Part shown: positions 54,153 through 64,000 of the stretch, piece after piece
How positions within the stretch are numbered: the stretch's first letter is position 1
How the letters are laid out: each line of letters begins with the position of its first letter
Origin: Nectonema munidae
Taxonomy: Eukaryota > Nematomorpha > Nectonematoida > Nectonematidae
Assembly (NCBI GenBank): GCA_030549495.1
Contig: JAUIRK010000099.1
Coordinates: 930,001-994,000 of the forward strand
Direction of reading: 5' to 3'
Length of the DNA: 64,000 nt
Made by a program: the position numbers and the translations under genes
Notes under the pieces: model-generated
What the model was told of the DNA's origin: nothing
Databases searched by the model: none
The model's input: the letters and a program-made list of their open reading frames with translations, nothing else

Positions 54153-54458
54153 AATCAATCAAATATCATGCCAAGCTGCTCTGAAATTCCTATCGAACAT
54201 ATTTTACAGACGATGCGTGAGAACTATATAATAATAATCCATTGCTTCAATATGCACATAGGTCACAGAGCAAACACATGTTGATGATCGATAGATTTTC
54301 TCAACTTCTGTCACGGTGATTCTATTTCTCTTTCTGTCTCCTTTGTTTTTCTCTTCCGCTTTCTCTGCTAAAACTCAATCATTCACTCAAGCTCTCTTCT
54401 TTCATTCAAGCCCTCTTCTCTTGTTAAGCTCTCCTATCTCATTCAGCTCTCTTCTCTC
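54153..54458 (+). repeat. Dispersed repeat with TCTC-rich half, copy 2
   Basis: Matches 49329-49698 from ATCAAATATCATGCCAAGC to CATTCAGCTCTCTTCTCTC. The MITE at 54459 is inserted at its right end. Confidence 0.75.
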
Positions 54459-54667
54459 CAGTGACGTAGCTAGTCTGGGGCATGAGGGGCCGTGCCCACA
54501 CTCCTATGTACCGCATGGTGCCCCATGCAAATTATGCGATATCAGTTTTTGAAAATTTCTCCAATGAAAGGATCAAGAAAGTATACAAAATGTTGCTCAC
54601 GTTTTTTCTTTTTAAATTGTGCCCCCCCCCCCCCTCCCCATTAACTTTTTTTCTGGTTATACCACTG
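54459..54667. mobile_element. hAT-type MITE, 209 bp
   Basis: Ends CAGTGACGTAGCTAG and GGTTATACCACTG. Flanking 8-mers CTTCTCTC and CTTCTATC form a 7/8 target duplication. It contains a C-tract (about 54620-54634) and is one of the common CAGTGGCGTAGCTA-type non-autonomous hAT elements. Confidence 0.82.
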
Positions 54668-55189
54668 CTTCTATCTAATTTGCATTTAGAGTTAAATTAA
54701 AATAGTTTTCAATCGTTACAATTTTATATCAAAGAAATATTATTAGACTCGCGCTAAGAATTTTTTTTCAACAAAAGTCATAATCTTTATCACTACGTTT
54801 GTTACATTTTGTAACATTTGAAAACTTTAATTTTTTCAAGTCAAGAAATTTTTTTCAATAGCTATTTGGGAATGAATATTTTGACTATCTATTCAGTTTA
54901 AAAGCAAGAATGCTTTATTTGCTTAATATTTGAGCGGAGATATTTTTTATAATGTTCGATTGTTAAATTTTATAAGTAACACTGTACATAATCAAATCAC
55001 TTTTTTTAAGAAAATTTGTTGATTATTATAATAAAAATATAATATCGAAACAAAATGTTTCAGTTGTTAAAAATGTACTTGATCTATTATTTATGACAGC
55101 TGTCAGAATTTTATTTGTAGACAAATATTCAAAAAAACCCAATGGTTTTCTTTTCTCGTATACTTTGATTTATGTTAGTTTGGTCCTCG

Positions 55190-55473
55190 GACATTTCGCC
55201 TCATTATTTTCATAAGACAGTTCGTCCCATGGACAATTCGCCCCATTATTTTCATAAGACATTTTGTTTCATGGACAATTCGCCTCGTTATTTTCATAAG
55301 ATATTTTGTCTCATGGACAATTCTAAAAAATTAAGAGATAAAATGATTAATTTGAAATAATTTAATAGAGATAAAATAAACAAGAATATAAAATTTTTTA
55401 ATAATTTTACACATAAGTAAAGATGGATGAAACAAATAACCCATGAGACAAATTGACTATGGGGCGAAATGTC
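55190..55473. repeat. Inverted-end element carrying a 42-bp minisatellite
   Basis: GACATTTCGCC at 55190-55200 is mirrored by GGCGAAATGTC at 55463-55473. From 55191 to about 55320, units of 42 bp repeat three times (ACAATTCGCCCCATTATTTT, then CATAAGACATTTTGTTTCATGG), each unit preserving reading phase and producing the spurious SPHYFHKTFCFMDN peptide repeat. Confidence 0.75.
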
Positions 55474-55721
55474 TGTTGAACGTTATTTAAAAAAAATTTT
55501 AATTATAAGGGTTAGCTACCTAAACGTTGGCTTTTGCTGCTTATAAAAACTTGAAAATATCAAATAAATTCTAATTCTTTATGCCTCCTATTATTTTGAA
55601 ATTATTCTAAGAACAGACGGTTCCATTTTAAAATAGGGAAAATTGTTTTATTAGTTTATTTTGTTTCCTTTCTCTCTTATGTTAATTATGTAGCAAATTT
55701 TTCAATTTTGAGTAAAAGGTA

Positions 55722-55870
55722 AGGTGCAGCGGGTGTATTTTCATTGACAAGGCACTGATGTACCGCTTATGGCAAACTATGAACAAATTCGTATCGATGA
55801 GGAATCGAATCCAGAGGCTTCCGTACTGAGTCCATCATCTCAACTAACGTGCCATGCCACCCATAGAGTA
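55722..55870 (-). mobile_element. tRNA-derived SINE, copy C
   Basis: Minus-strand head with TGGCACGTTAGTTGAG (A-box region) and CTGGATTCGATTCC (B box), then the shared tail GTTCATAGTTTGCC ... CAATGAAAATACACCCGC ... CACCTTACCTTTTA. It is more diverged than copies A and B. Confidence 0.72.
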
Positions 55871-57129
55871 TGCTGTGTAGGGGATACGTCAAATTAGTTT
55901 TCAAAAAACTTAAGTTATGCTCTAAAAAATTTTTAGTTTTTTTGTAGCTCTATAACTTTTTCTGATGGACTTTTTTTCCTTAAAAGTTATTATAAAAGGC
56001 AAATCATTGCAAAATGTTAACAGTTATTTTACTTTTTGTAGCTTGTATCAATTTAGCTTTTAAAGTATTTTTGAATGATGCTGAGTAAAAATAATGCGAT
56101 CTTAATTTTTTGTTTGCACAATTATAACTTCGTTTTATACCCTTGCCCCTGAATCAATCACATTTTTTCATATAAACATCGCAGGGTGTCTAGTAGACTC
56201 TTTGCCTTTAGACTACATTCACTGATATAAAACTATCCAACCTTCAGTTATTTGTTTTCTCTATGAATCAGATATCCTTTCATCAATTCCTGTAATGTGC
56301 CTAGTAGACTACTTCATTTTTCAAATGAAAAGCCTATTCCACCCCCTAATAATTTTGGATTTTTTTAAACTAGTGTATATTCGATGGTTGTAGGTAAAAA
56401 TGCCCCAATTAAAAAGTAGGAAAAAATGCCCCTTAATTTTTGATTTTCATCATTTTTTTAAATTATATAAATATTTTTATTTGGTACCACGAAGGGCTAA
56501 ATTTCTAAAATTTCTTAATCTATAGGGTTTTTTTCTTTATAAAGTGTTTGAAAACAATAGCAAAGGTGCAGATTTGTGGGAATGTGTTCTTAAAATCAGT
56601 TAAAACACAAATTATATTTAGAAAGTGTTCTGATACACACAAAGTCCAAAAATATTTGCTGTTTTATAAATTTTTTTTTGTATTTAAAAAATTTTCCTAT
56701 GCTGCGTTATTTAGTTTATTTAATTAAATTTTAAATGTTTTAGATGAAAAGTTGACTTTTTGTTTTTTTTACAAAAAATCTTTATTTAACATATCTTTTT
56801 TAAAAAAAAATTTTTTTTAAATTTAATTAATAATTTTTTGAAATTTTTTGTGTTGGGGCATTTTTTCCTAATTTTAAATTGGGGCATTTTTTCTGCGCAC
56901 CATATTCGATATGCAAATTTAATTAAAATATTTTCGCTGGAAGTATAGTATTTAAATTCACCAATTTAGAAAAAAAATATAAAGTAGTCTTATAAATTTA
57001 TGTATGCGCTGAATACACTCTATTTTAAACGATTGCTTGCATATTTGGTCTCCCGTGGTAAGACCACTAATTTTGAAAATTGCAACAAAAAAATTTCGCC
57101 TCCCCACCAATAATTTTGAGGATGTGCAC

Positions 57130-58747
57130 CCCCTGGTTTTACTATTTTTTTGAAAGTAGCAATATTTTTTCTGATTCACAATTTGATTTTAGCACTTTTC
57201 ACTCGACTGAAAGATTGCGCACAATTTTTATTAAAGATGTGATTAGTTCTTGGTCAAAAGGCGAACAATGTATAGCAATTTTTTTTGATTTAAAAAATGC
57301 CTTTAATTCATTGTCAATTAGCTTGTTAGGTAGTAAACTTTCAACATATTTTGATTTTAAAACAGTCAATTTAGTAAATTCGTTTTTATCATATAGGAAA
57401 TCATATGTTCATCTCAATAATGTTGACTTTTCTATCAAGTTTGATTCAAATATTGGAGTACCTCAGGGGTCGGTCCTTAGTCCTCTTTTGTTTATAGTTT
57501 ATATCAATGAGATTTTAGACCATGTTACAAGTGAAACTGTTTCATGTTTTACATATGCTGATGACATCACTTTATTGTTCAAAGGTAAAAGTCTTGATTT
57601 TCTTAAAATTAATGAAATATTGGATATGTTTAATACTAAATTAGCTTCGCATTACCTTTCGATAAACATTTTGAAAACGAAAGCAATCTATTTTACTAAC
57701 TCAAAAAGAAGCATTCAAAAGTTGCCTTTAATAAACATAGAGTTTGTAGAATCTTTCAATTTTTTAGGCGTTGTCATAGACAATAAACTTGAGTGCAAAG
57801 CTCATATCGATAATCTCTCTATCCGAATGAATGCATTGCTCTCACTATTTCGAGGAACTAAGTTTTTACCATTTAAGGCTAAATCTACGTTGTATAAATC
57901 ACTAGTAGAACCACTGTTAAGGTATTCAATAGTAAATTGGGGACATTGTAACCTCAAATACACAACAATAATACAAAAAAGAATAATTCGCTGTATTTTC
58001 AGGTTACGCTATAACGCACATGCTAATGATAAGTTCAAAGAGTTGCAGTGTTTGAAGACAGAAGATAAAACTACCATAAATTTTCATTAAACTACCTTTA
58101 CAATTTTTCTCTGGAGAAGTTCCATTATCTTTCAATAATTTTTTCATATTTTCAAGTAGCTTCAACCATTACGAGACTAGACATCCTTTAAAGCTTCATG
58201 TTTTCAGATCTAAAAATAAAAAATATAAACAAACAATAATTCATAAAGTTCCCAAACACTGGAATAGTTTTATCGAAATAATTGAAGATAATCGTAATTT
58301 ATCAAGTAAAAAGATACTCTCAAAAATAAAAATGAGTATGCTGTTAAATTATTGTTCTTGTAATGTTGAAAACTGCTATGCTTGTAATATATGTCCTTCA
58401 CCTTATCAATACAACTGATTTTCATTTTCTGTATTTTTTTAGTCCATTTATGTATTCTGTTTTGTTTCCAAACTATGTATTATAAATAAAATATATTTAT
58501 TTACATATAAATTTATAATAGCCAATGCTTTTTTCTAAATTGTAAATCCTTTACTATCATGCATACTTTTTTAATATAATTACCCACAATAATTTACCTC
58601 TTTTATGTGTACCTTATTTGCATTCTTATAATATATTTTTTAATCTCTTATAATTTGAGTGGCACTAATTAGCGGCTTTAATTAGTCTTGAGTGTGCTCA
58701 ACTTTTTATTCTAAATTGTACATTTTTTCAATAAATTCTTTCTTTCT
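57130..58747 (+). pseudogene. LINE (jockey/CR1-like) ORF2, part 2, with 3' tail
   Basis: The reverse transcriptase core is well preserved for 320 codons (to 58090): FHSTERLRTIF, IFFDLKNAFNS, GVPQGSVLSPLLFIVYINEI, TYADDITLLF (catalytic YADD) and NFLGVVIDNKL. After a frame change the C-terminal part continues to about 58419 (HKVPKHWNSFIEIIEDNRN and a Cys cluster, CSCNVENCYACNICPSP). The 3' UTR ends in AATAAATTCTTTCTTTCTTT, a short-repeat tail typical of this LINE class. A TTAA MITE abuts this tail directly. Confidence 0.85.
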
Positions 58748-58882
58748 TTAACCCATTAAGTACCATAGAAATCAGACGATATTTAAAAAACGCAGACGAT
58801 TTATATTCAAAGTCATTGAAAAAAGCAGAAGAAGATGAAATTATTTGTTCCCAAATGGGAACATTGAGACTTAATGGGTTAA
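58748..58882 (+). mobile_element. TTAA MITE (piggyBac-like), 135 bp, perfect ends
   Basis: Perfect 14-bp inverted ends TTAACCCATTAAGT and ACTTAATGGGTTAA. The interior contains CAGACGATATTTAAAAAACG and a terminal-proximal GTTCCCAAATGGGAAC hairpin. It is the best preserved copy of the family and a good type sequence. Confidence 0.92.
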
Positions 58883-59075
58883 TTCAATACAAATAGAAAT
58901 GTGTTTTTGAAGCTTATTTTATTAGATGTCGACACCAACTCCCATCCCTTTGAAATCTCTGAATCCTCAGCTTTGCAATAAATTACAGCTTATTTCTATT
59001 TAATTTGAAAATTAATTTCTTCTAATGTTTTTTCCTGAAATTTAAATGTAAAATATTTTTATAAGTAAAGTGTTG

Positions 59076-59348
59076 AAGGATCATTTGTTTGAAATAAAAA
59101 AAGTAAAGTTTCAAACAAATTTATCATAAGCCCGAGTTGTAGGAGGGGGCAAACTTTTGGTGTGAGGAGTTGTATTACAAGTATGATGTAGATAAAGAAA
59201 AAAGTACAAAGTTTAATCCCTTTGATTCAAAGCATTTACATCTACATTCACTTCTTCAACTTGATAAAGACTCATCGAGTCGAAAATACGTTTTATTTAA
59301 ATAAATTTGTTTGGAGCCTAACTTTTTTATTTCAAACAAATGACCCTT
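59076..59348. mobile_element. Small element with about 47-bp inverted ends
   Basis: Left end AAGGATCATTTGTTTGAAAT to CAAACAAATTTAT; the right end read in reverse is AAGGGTCATTTGTTTGAAAT to CAAACAAATTTAT. The interior (CCCGAGTTGTAGGAGGGGGC ... CTTGATAAAGACTCATCGAG) is related to 19675-19990. The GACTC-ATC-GAGTC hairpin followed by GAAAA faintly recalls hammerhead-ribozyme cores but lacks canonical CTGATGA. Confidence 0.7.
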
Positions 59349-60967
59349 TGCTTATATTTACTATAAGTTTTCAGATGTGGAAATACGCCTGAAGACTTTG
59401 CACCGTTACCGTTCTTTTTTTACGAAAATGTTTTTCTGTCAAACTATAAACAAGAAAGCTTGAATGAGGCCAAAAAATGTTTAGAATATGAAGCCATCTC
59501 CTTTATTTAATTTAAATGTTATAGACCTTTTACAAAAAAGACCTTCTGTGCAATCATACTTAGAACTACAAAAAAAAGTTTGCTCTTAATTGACAGCCAA
59601 AATCTCCTTTCGGAAAAAGTAATTTAAAAGACTAAATTAAATGATGAAGATGATGATAACCAAGAAAAAGTAGTCTAAAGGAAAATGCCCAATTCCATAC
59701 TTAAAAATCCAACTCCTGCTCCAAATACTTAAAAATTTAAATTATTTAAAGTCAGGTCTTTGTTCCGATATCGCCTGAAGAAGGCGCGTTCCATATGCTT
59801 AGAAAATGTAAACTTATTTCATTAAAAGTGGATGGGAGTTTATTGAGTGAGGTGGCTGATATTAAATAGAGGGTAATCTTGATTGTGAGATTAGTTCTAA
59901 TTATTATCCGTGGATTGTTTTGAGTGAAAGAAAGCGCTTTCATTTCCGAGTTCTTTAAATGTTTTTAATAAGAATTTGTAGTAGTGTTGCGTCTGGTGAA
60001 ACTTGCGCATCCTTCACATTTTTATTTAGATTCCATTTAACTCTATTTTTGAGATAATGCCTATTTTTCCTTCAGAAGATTTAATTTCTGTATGAATGTG
60101 AAGCTTAAGGTAAGACGTTATTAGCGTTAATTTTCAGGGTCGGTTGTGCCAAAGAATAAAAAGTATTATTCGCTTTAAAATTTAAACAGATTAACTTTTT
60201 AACTTTGTCTAATTCAAATACATTCTGCTTTTTTAGTTAATAGAACTTTTTCTAAGTAGCGCTTTGCTTATGTTCTAAAGATGATGTATAAATCCTTGGA
60301 TATTTATTTGATTTCTATTCGTTTGTAGTTTGTTCCTCCAGTTAAGAGCTGCACTGTGTGAGAAGAGTTAAGTTCTACCTGTTTCTATCTATGAACAGTG
60401 AAGGAATTCTGAGACTTTAAAGATGAATGATGTTATACACTTTATTCCATATATTTAGAATCAGTGTACTTTATTAATTTTCAATAAAAACACCATTCAC
60501 TATGTATATATTTAAATCAGAGATAGATATTTATAGCTTATTTATTTCCGAACACCATATTTAGTCGAAATTATGATTCAAATTAAGAATCCTAAAAATT
60601 TTTCATAAGAGCCTTTTCTTCCCTAATTATCTATACTTTGTATACCTTCAATACTCTCACTGAAAAGTTTAGAAATAACCACTTATTTGTTTTGTTTTTA
60701 TCTCGGGTCGACCCTAAAAGTATATTTATATATTCTTTTTTTTGAATAAAAATTTAATTATCCAGATATATATAATTTATATTAAATATTTGACTTTCAT
60801 CTGTCCTATTTTATCTTGGGTTGATTGTCAAATGTAAGCTGCCTTATCTTATTGATTACATAATTTTATCAAAGTGAATAATAACAAAATCTGTTTGTTT
60901 TTTTTTTCAAATCAATATTGAAATTTCCTTCCAAGACCGAAAAGTAATTTAAATTATATTTAATCAT
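59349..60967. other. Gene-poor AT-rich region
   Basis: No gene seen. At about 59770-59800 CGCCTGAAGAAGGCGCG resembles hairpin-bearing 3' tails of retroelements, but no coding part accompanies it. The rest is AT-rich. Confidence 0.45.
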
Positions 60968-61096
60968 TTTAGACCAAGCAAAGCAGACGATATCTAAAAA
61001 AACGCAGACGATTTATATTCAAAGTCATTGAAAAAAGCAGATGAAGATGAAATTACTTATGTTCCAAAATAGGAACATTGGTCGTAAATGGGTTAA
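60968..61096 (+). mobile_element. TTAA MITE (piggyBac-like), subfamily of 32538 copy
   Basis: The interior is nearly identical to 32538-32663 (AGCAGACGATATCTAAAAA ... TATGTTCCAAAATAGG). The right edge is GGGTTAA; the left edge is TTTA, one change from TTAA. The identity is high enough to suggest recent spread of this subfamily. Confidence 0.85.
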
Positions 61097-62199
61097 AATA
61101 ATTTCTAAATATTTGTGTATCAAGGATAATAGATGAAAAAAATAAGAATCTACCAATATTTCAATATTTGATTGCGTGTGTTTTCCTTTTGAATTTAATT
61201 ATATATGTTTAAAGCAGATGACTTTCATGTATCGTACTGATTCTCATTTTTCATTTCCATAATTTTGATTCTGATTTGCAAAATTCGATTCTAATGATGA
61301 TTAGTAAAAAAAGATTTGTAGATCGGGGGCGCACATCTGGGGGAGTCTCGCAATGCGGCTGACAGCAACTAAGAAACACCCACTGCTAACATTGAAATGC
61401 CATCTATTTTTCATTTGATTTAACTCCCGAGAACCAGTTTGTATGTTATTAAGAAATGGAGTAAAGAATACGCGTGTGACAGATGGCGCGCGAGCCTGAA
61501 ACCGGTTCACTAAATGATCATTCTTTGCGAGAACAAAAGAATATTTTAAGTTCTATGAAATATGGAGTTAATAAATCTCTAATCTGACATTCAATTGAAA
61601 AAAACTTATGATGAGAGATCTAGTTCTTTCTAAGCTTATTTTTTTCTAAAATGAAATTCACTAATAGTTATTTCGAAGTCAACTTCAAGTTTTTACCTCA
61701 CAATAAGAATATACCAAATTTGACATTAGAAATGGTTTGATTCTTTCTTTTTAATAAACTAATTTTATCATAACTGGTGCTTTAATGTTTTTAAAGGAGC
61801 GCATTAATGAAAAGTGTTGCACACCCCTGTATACAAAATTCTAAAGATTAGTTCTTAAGCGTATAATTATAAAAAGTCCTGACTATAAAAACTCTTTGAA
61901 GCTCATAAGTTCAGTACTGATATATAAAATTTTTACCCCTATATCCCTTAATCTTAATAAAGAGTTTATTACTTACAGAAATCATTGTGTTGCAACTTTG
62001 ATTTTCTTGAAATAAATTTAACCTCAATTTTTTTTTCAAAGTTTTAAAATTTGGTTACGTTAAGAAAATAGTCATCTTTTTTTGGCAAATTTATTACGCT
62101 TTTATTTCTGTAGAGGGCAAAAAATGGGAAAAGTGATAATGTTCCGTTTTATGCTGTTTGATTTCACTGAGAAGTTTTTTTACTAATGTAATTTTTTAG
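61097..62199. other. Upstream flank of FANCM-like gene
   Basis: A locally GC-richer segment at 61315-61500 is open on the minus strand for 69 codons without recognisable motifs and could be promoter or first-exon sequence. TAATTTTTTAG just before 62200 fits a splice acceptor, so an upstream exon is possible; a candidate MGK|GTGATA lies at about 62124-62138 but is weak. Confidence 0.4.
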
Positions 62200-64000
62200 A
62201 TGCTAAAAATATCCTCCTTAGCTAGAGAAAGAATGTTTTCCGTTGACGATGAAGAAGTAGATTTTACATTTCATGAATCCTTCACTGATGCTAGCAAGAA
62301 TGAAGAAAATGAAACTGTTTTTGACAAAGTGAATTGCCATTTAAATGACAGGGAAAAGAGGGAAGTATTGAATACAATTAAAAAGAGTGAAGAAAATGTA
62401 GGCACTGCAAGTTATCAAGCCTTCAACGAAACTTCGGGCTTGTTTTGGATATATCCTATAAACAAGCCACTCCGCGACTACCAATTCAACATTGTTTCAA
62501 AGGCTTTGTACGCAAACACGCTTGTCGTCTTACCCACCGGACTCGGAAAAACATTTATTGCTTCTGTCGTGATGTACAATTATTACAGGTGGTTTCCTAT
62601 GAGTAAAATTTTATTCTTAGCTCCAACCAAGGCCTTGGTTGCCCAACAAATCTCATCGTGTAGATCCCTGACGTTTTCTTCCTCAAGTGAAAGTGTGGAG
62701 TTGTCTGGAGCGTTGTCGAGAAAGTCGCGAGAAAAGTTATGGCAGAACTCAAGGATCATTTTTGCAACGCCCCAAGTTATCCTGAATGATTTGATTGCTG
62801 GCCTCTTTGATGCGCGCACTGTGAAGTGCATCGTACTTGATGAGGCGCACAGAGCAACCAAAAGTTATGCATACTGCAACATCGTGTGTGCGATTGCGAA
62901 AGAAAATGACAATTTTAGGGTGCTAGCGTTGACGGCAACTCCTGGAGCGAGTTTACAAGCGGTTCAAGAAGTTGTATCCAACTTACTGATTTCGCATATC
63001 GAAGTGCGCAAAGAGGATTCCTTGGATGTCTCTCCATACGTTCATGGCAAGAAAGTATCTTCAATCGTTATTCCTTTGGGTGATGAACTGGAAGAAATGA
63101 GAGATGCTTTGGGAAAAGTGATGGAACACTTTTCTCAAAAGCTCGTAGCTATGAATCTCTTGTACAATTGCAAAAAATCTTCTTCATATAGCAAAATGTC
63201 TCTTTTGAAAGCGAGACAGGCCTTTAGTAGTTCAAGTGAGAATGCCAAGAATCGGCGATTTACGTGTGCCGAACTTTACTTCAGCCGATGCATCACTATT
63301 CTTCACGCGATTGAATTGCTCACAATTCACGGCAAGCGCTGTCTCTATTTATTCTTGCGTGATTCCCTTAGCTCTTCAGCTTCCTCTGAATTTGGCCGCT
63401 TTTTATGCTTTTCCCAGCTGTGGAAAAAGTTACAAAATCAATACAACCACGATGGAATTTCTCAGGAAGAAAGCACGACCTCTTCTTCATGCAATATAGC
63501 AAATATTTCGTCGGATTTGTGTTTGCATAGTCATCCTAAAATGGAAAAGTTATTGGAAGTGCTTAATGATTACATTGTCGATTGTAGTGATGGAGAAAGC
63601 ACTTTTTCGCGCAAAGTAATCATTTTCACTCATTTTCGAGATAGTGTTTCAGATATATGGCTCGCTTTACAAGCTCTTAAACCAAGAGTTGCAGCTCTTC
63701 AGTTTATCGGACAGAACAAAAGTAATGGCAATAAGAGCAAAAGCAGCTGCTTCAACGATCATATCAAAGACGATGTTGAAAACGATCTGTCATCTACTTT
63801 TGTTTTTCATGAAAAAAGGCACAAAGGCCTAACTCTGAAAGAACAGAGCTCGGTGATCGATAAATTTCGAAATGGACCATACAACGTACTTGTTGCAACG
63901 ATGATTGCGGAAGAAGGCCTGGACATTGGAGAGGTGGGCTTAATTATTTGCTTTGATGCGCATAGAAGCCCCATTCGAATGATTCAGCGAATAGGACGCA
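62200..64000 (+). CDS. FANCM: FANCM-type DNA helicase/translocase, partial (runs off right edge)
   Basis: FANCM/Mph1/Hef proteins remodel stalled replication forks and recruit the Fanconi anemia core complex. From ATG 62200 the frame stays open for all 600 codons to the edge. SF2 motifs in order: LPTGLGKT (111-118), APTKALVAQQ, ATPQVILNDL, LDEAHRATKSYAY (DEAH 214-217), LTATPGA (245-249), IFTHFRDSV, VATMIAEEGLDIGEV (near 568-577) and SPIRMIQRIGR (590-600). Upstream of motif I, FNETSGLFWIYPINKPLRDY gives the Q-motif-like region typical of FANCM. The insert between the two RecA lobes has SLDVSPYVHGKKVSSIVIPL and CLYLFLRD, as in animal FANCM. No intron interrupts 1.8 kb. The start could instead be an exon border because AG directly precedes the ATG. 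Confidence 0.94.
   Translation, partial: MLKISSLARERMFSVDDEEVDFTFHESFTDASKNEENETVFDKVNCHLNDREKREVLNTIKKSEENVGTASYQAFNETSGLFWIYPINKPLRDYQFNIVSKALYANTLVVLPTGLGKTFIASVVMYNYYRWFPMSKILFLAPTKALVAQQISSCRSLTFSSSSESVELSGALSRKSREKLWQNSRIIFATPQVILNDLIAGLFDARTVKCIVLDEAHRATKSYAYCNIVCAIAKENDNFRVLALTATPGASLQAVQEVVSNLLISHIEVRKEDSLDVSPYVHGKKVSSIVIPLGDELEEMRDALGKVMEHFSQKLVAMNLLYNCKKSSSYSKMSLLKARQAFSSSSENAKNRRFTCAELYFSRCITILHAIELLTIHGKRCLYLFLRDSLSSSASSEFGRFLCFSQLWKKLQNQYNHDGISQEESTTSSSCNIANISSDLCLHSHPKMEKLLEVLNDYIVDCSDGESTFSRKVIIFTHFRDSVSDIWLALQALKPRVAALQFIGQNKSNGNKSKSSCFNDHIKDDVENDLSSTFVFHEKRHKGLTLKEQSSVIDKFRNGPYNVLVATMIAEEGLDIGEVGLIICFDAHRSPIRMIQRIGR

Larger units (their letters stand above)
54009..57129. mobile_element. 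Composite insertion inside the LINE
   Basis: This 3.1-kb block separates two parts of one LINE that should be about 20-30 codons apart. It opens with two long C tracts flanking AATGTGTTTTCAGAGGGCG and ends with CCCCACCAATAATTTTGAGG and CACCCCCTGG. Inside are the CT-rich repeat (54153-54458), a hAT-type MITE (54459-54667), the 42-bp minisatellite element (55190-55473) and a SINE (55722-55870). The rest is AT-rich with no gene. Confidence 0.6.

Noticed and set aside
55172-55360. Peptide repeat SPHYFHKTFC
   Set aside because: The 42-bp minisatellite happens to be a multiple of three; there is no start context or homology.
1-64000. CRISPR array, prokaryotic operon, rRNA, LTR retroelement or viral insertion
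   Set aside because: No regularly spaced identical repeats, no rRNA-like stretch, and no gag, integrase, capsid or envelope-like reading frame or paired long terminal repeats were recognised.

Overview
The window is AT-rich nuclear DNA from a metazoan, most likely an invertebrate with a transposon-loaded genome. The evidence is a spliced HBS1 gene with GT-AG introns, an animal-type DDB1, a FANCM-type helicase, a 7TM receptor, and many eukaryotic mobile elements (hAT, Tigger/pogo, piggyBac-like MITEs, LINE, Penelope-like element, tRNA-derived SINEs). I cannot name the phylum from the sequence. No retrovirus, LTR element or Polinton was recognised.

Layout: 1-1.3 kb is the end of a decayed hAT transposase. 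1.75-2.03 kb is an unassigned candidate exon. 7.8-37.4 kb is one minus-strand gene for the ribosome-rescue GTPase HBS1. I rebuilt it from 12 exons whose phases all agree, giving 1833 nt and 610 aa. Its introns hold a Tigger transposon, MITEs, SINEs, a LINE scrap, a degenerate gene-like stretch and, on the opposite strand, an intronless 7TM receptor gene (30.0-31.1 kb). Between HBS1 exons 3 and 4 lies a 716-base serine-rich exon with the same entry phase as exon 4 and its own stop. This matches the arrangement that yields the SKI7-like isoform of HBS1L in vertebrates.

37.4-43.9 kb is very AT-rich repeat territory with a 750-bp foldback element and a second decayed hAT transposase. 43.9-47.4 kb is an intact, intronless DDB1 (1158 aa, minus strand). 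47.4-62 kb is gene-poor: a Penelope-like RT scrap, a LINE split by a 3.1-kb composite insertion, SINEs and several small inverted-repeat elements. From 62.2 kb to the right edge a plus-strand open frame of 600 codons encodes the helicase core of FANCM and continues past the window.

The genes form no operon. HBS1/SKI7 serves cytoplasmic RNA and ribosome surveillance, while DDB1 and FANCM act in DNA damage response; their closeness is probably chance. The most interesting points are the HBS1/SKI7 dual-gene architecture, the nested orphan receptor, and two repeat systems (TTAA MITEs, and the foldback element with its matching empty site at 14.07 kb).
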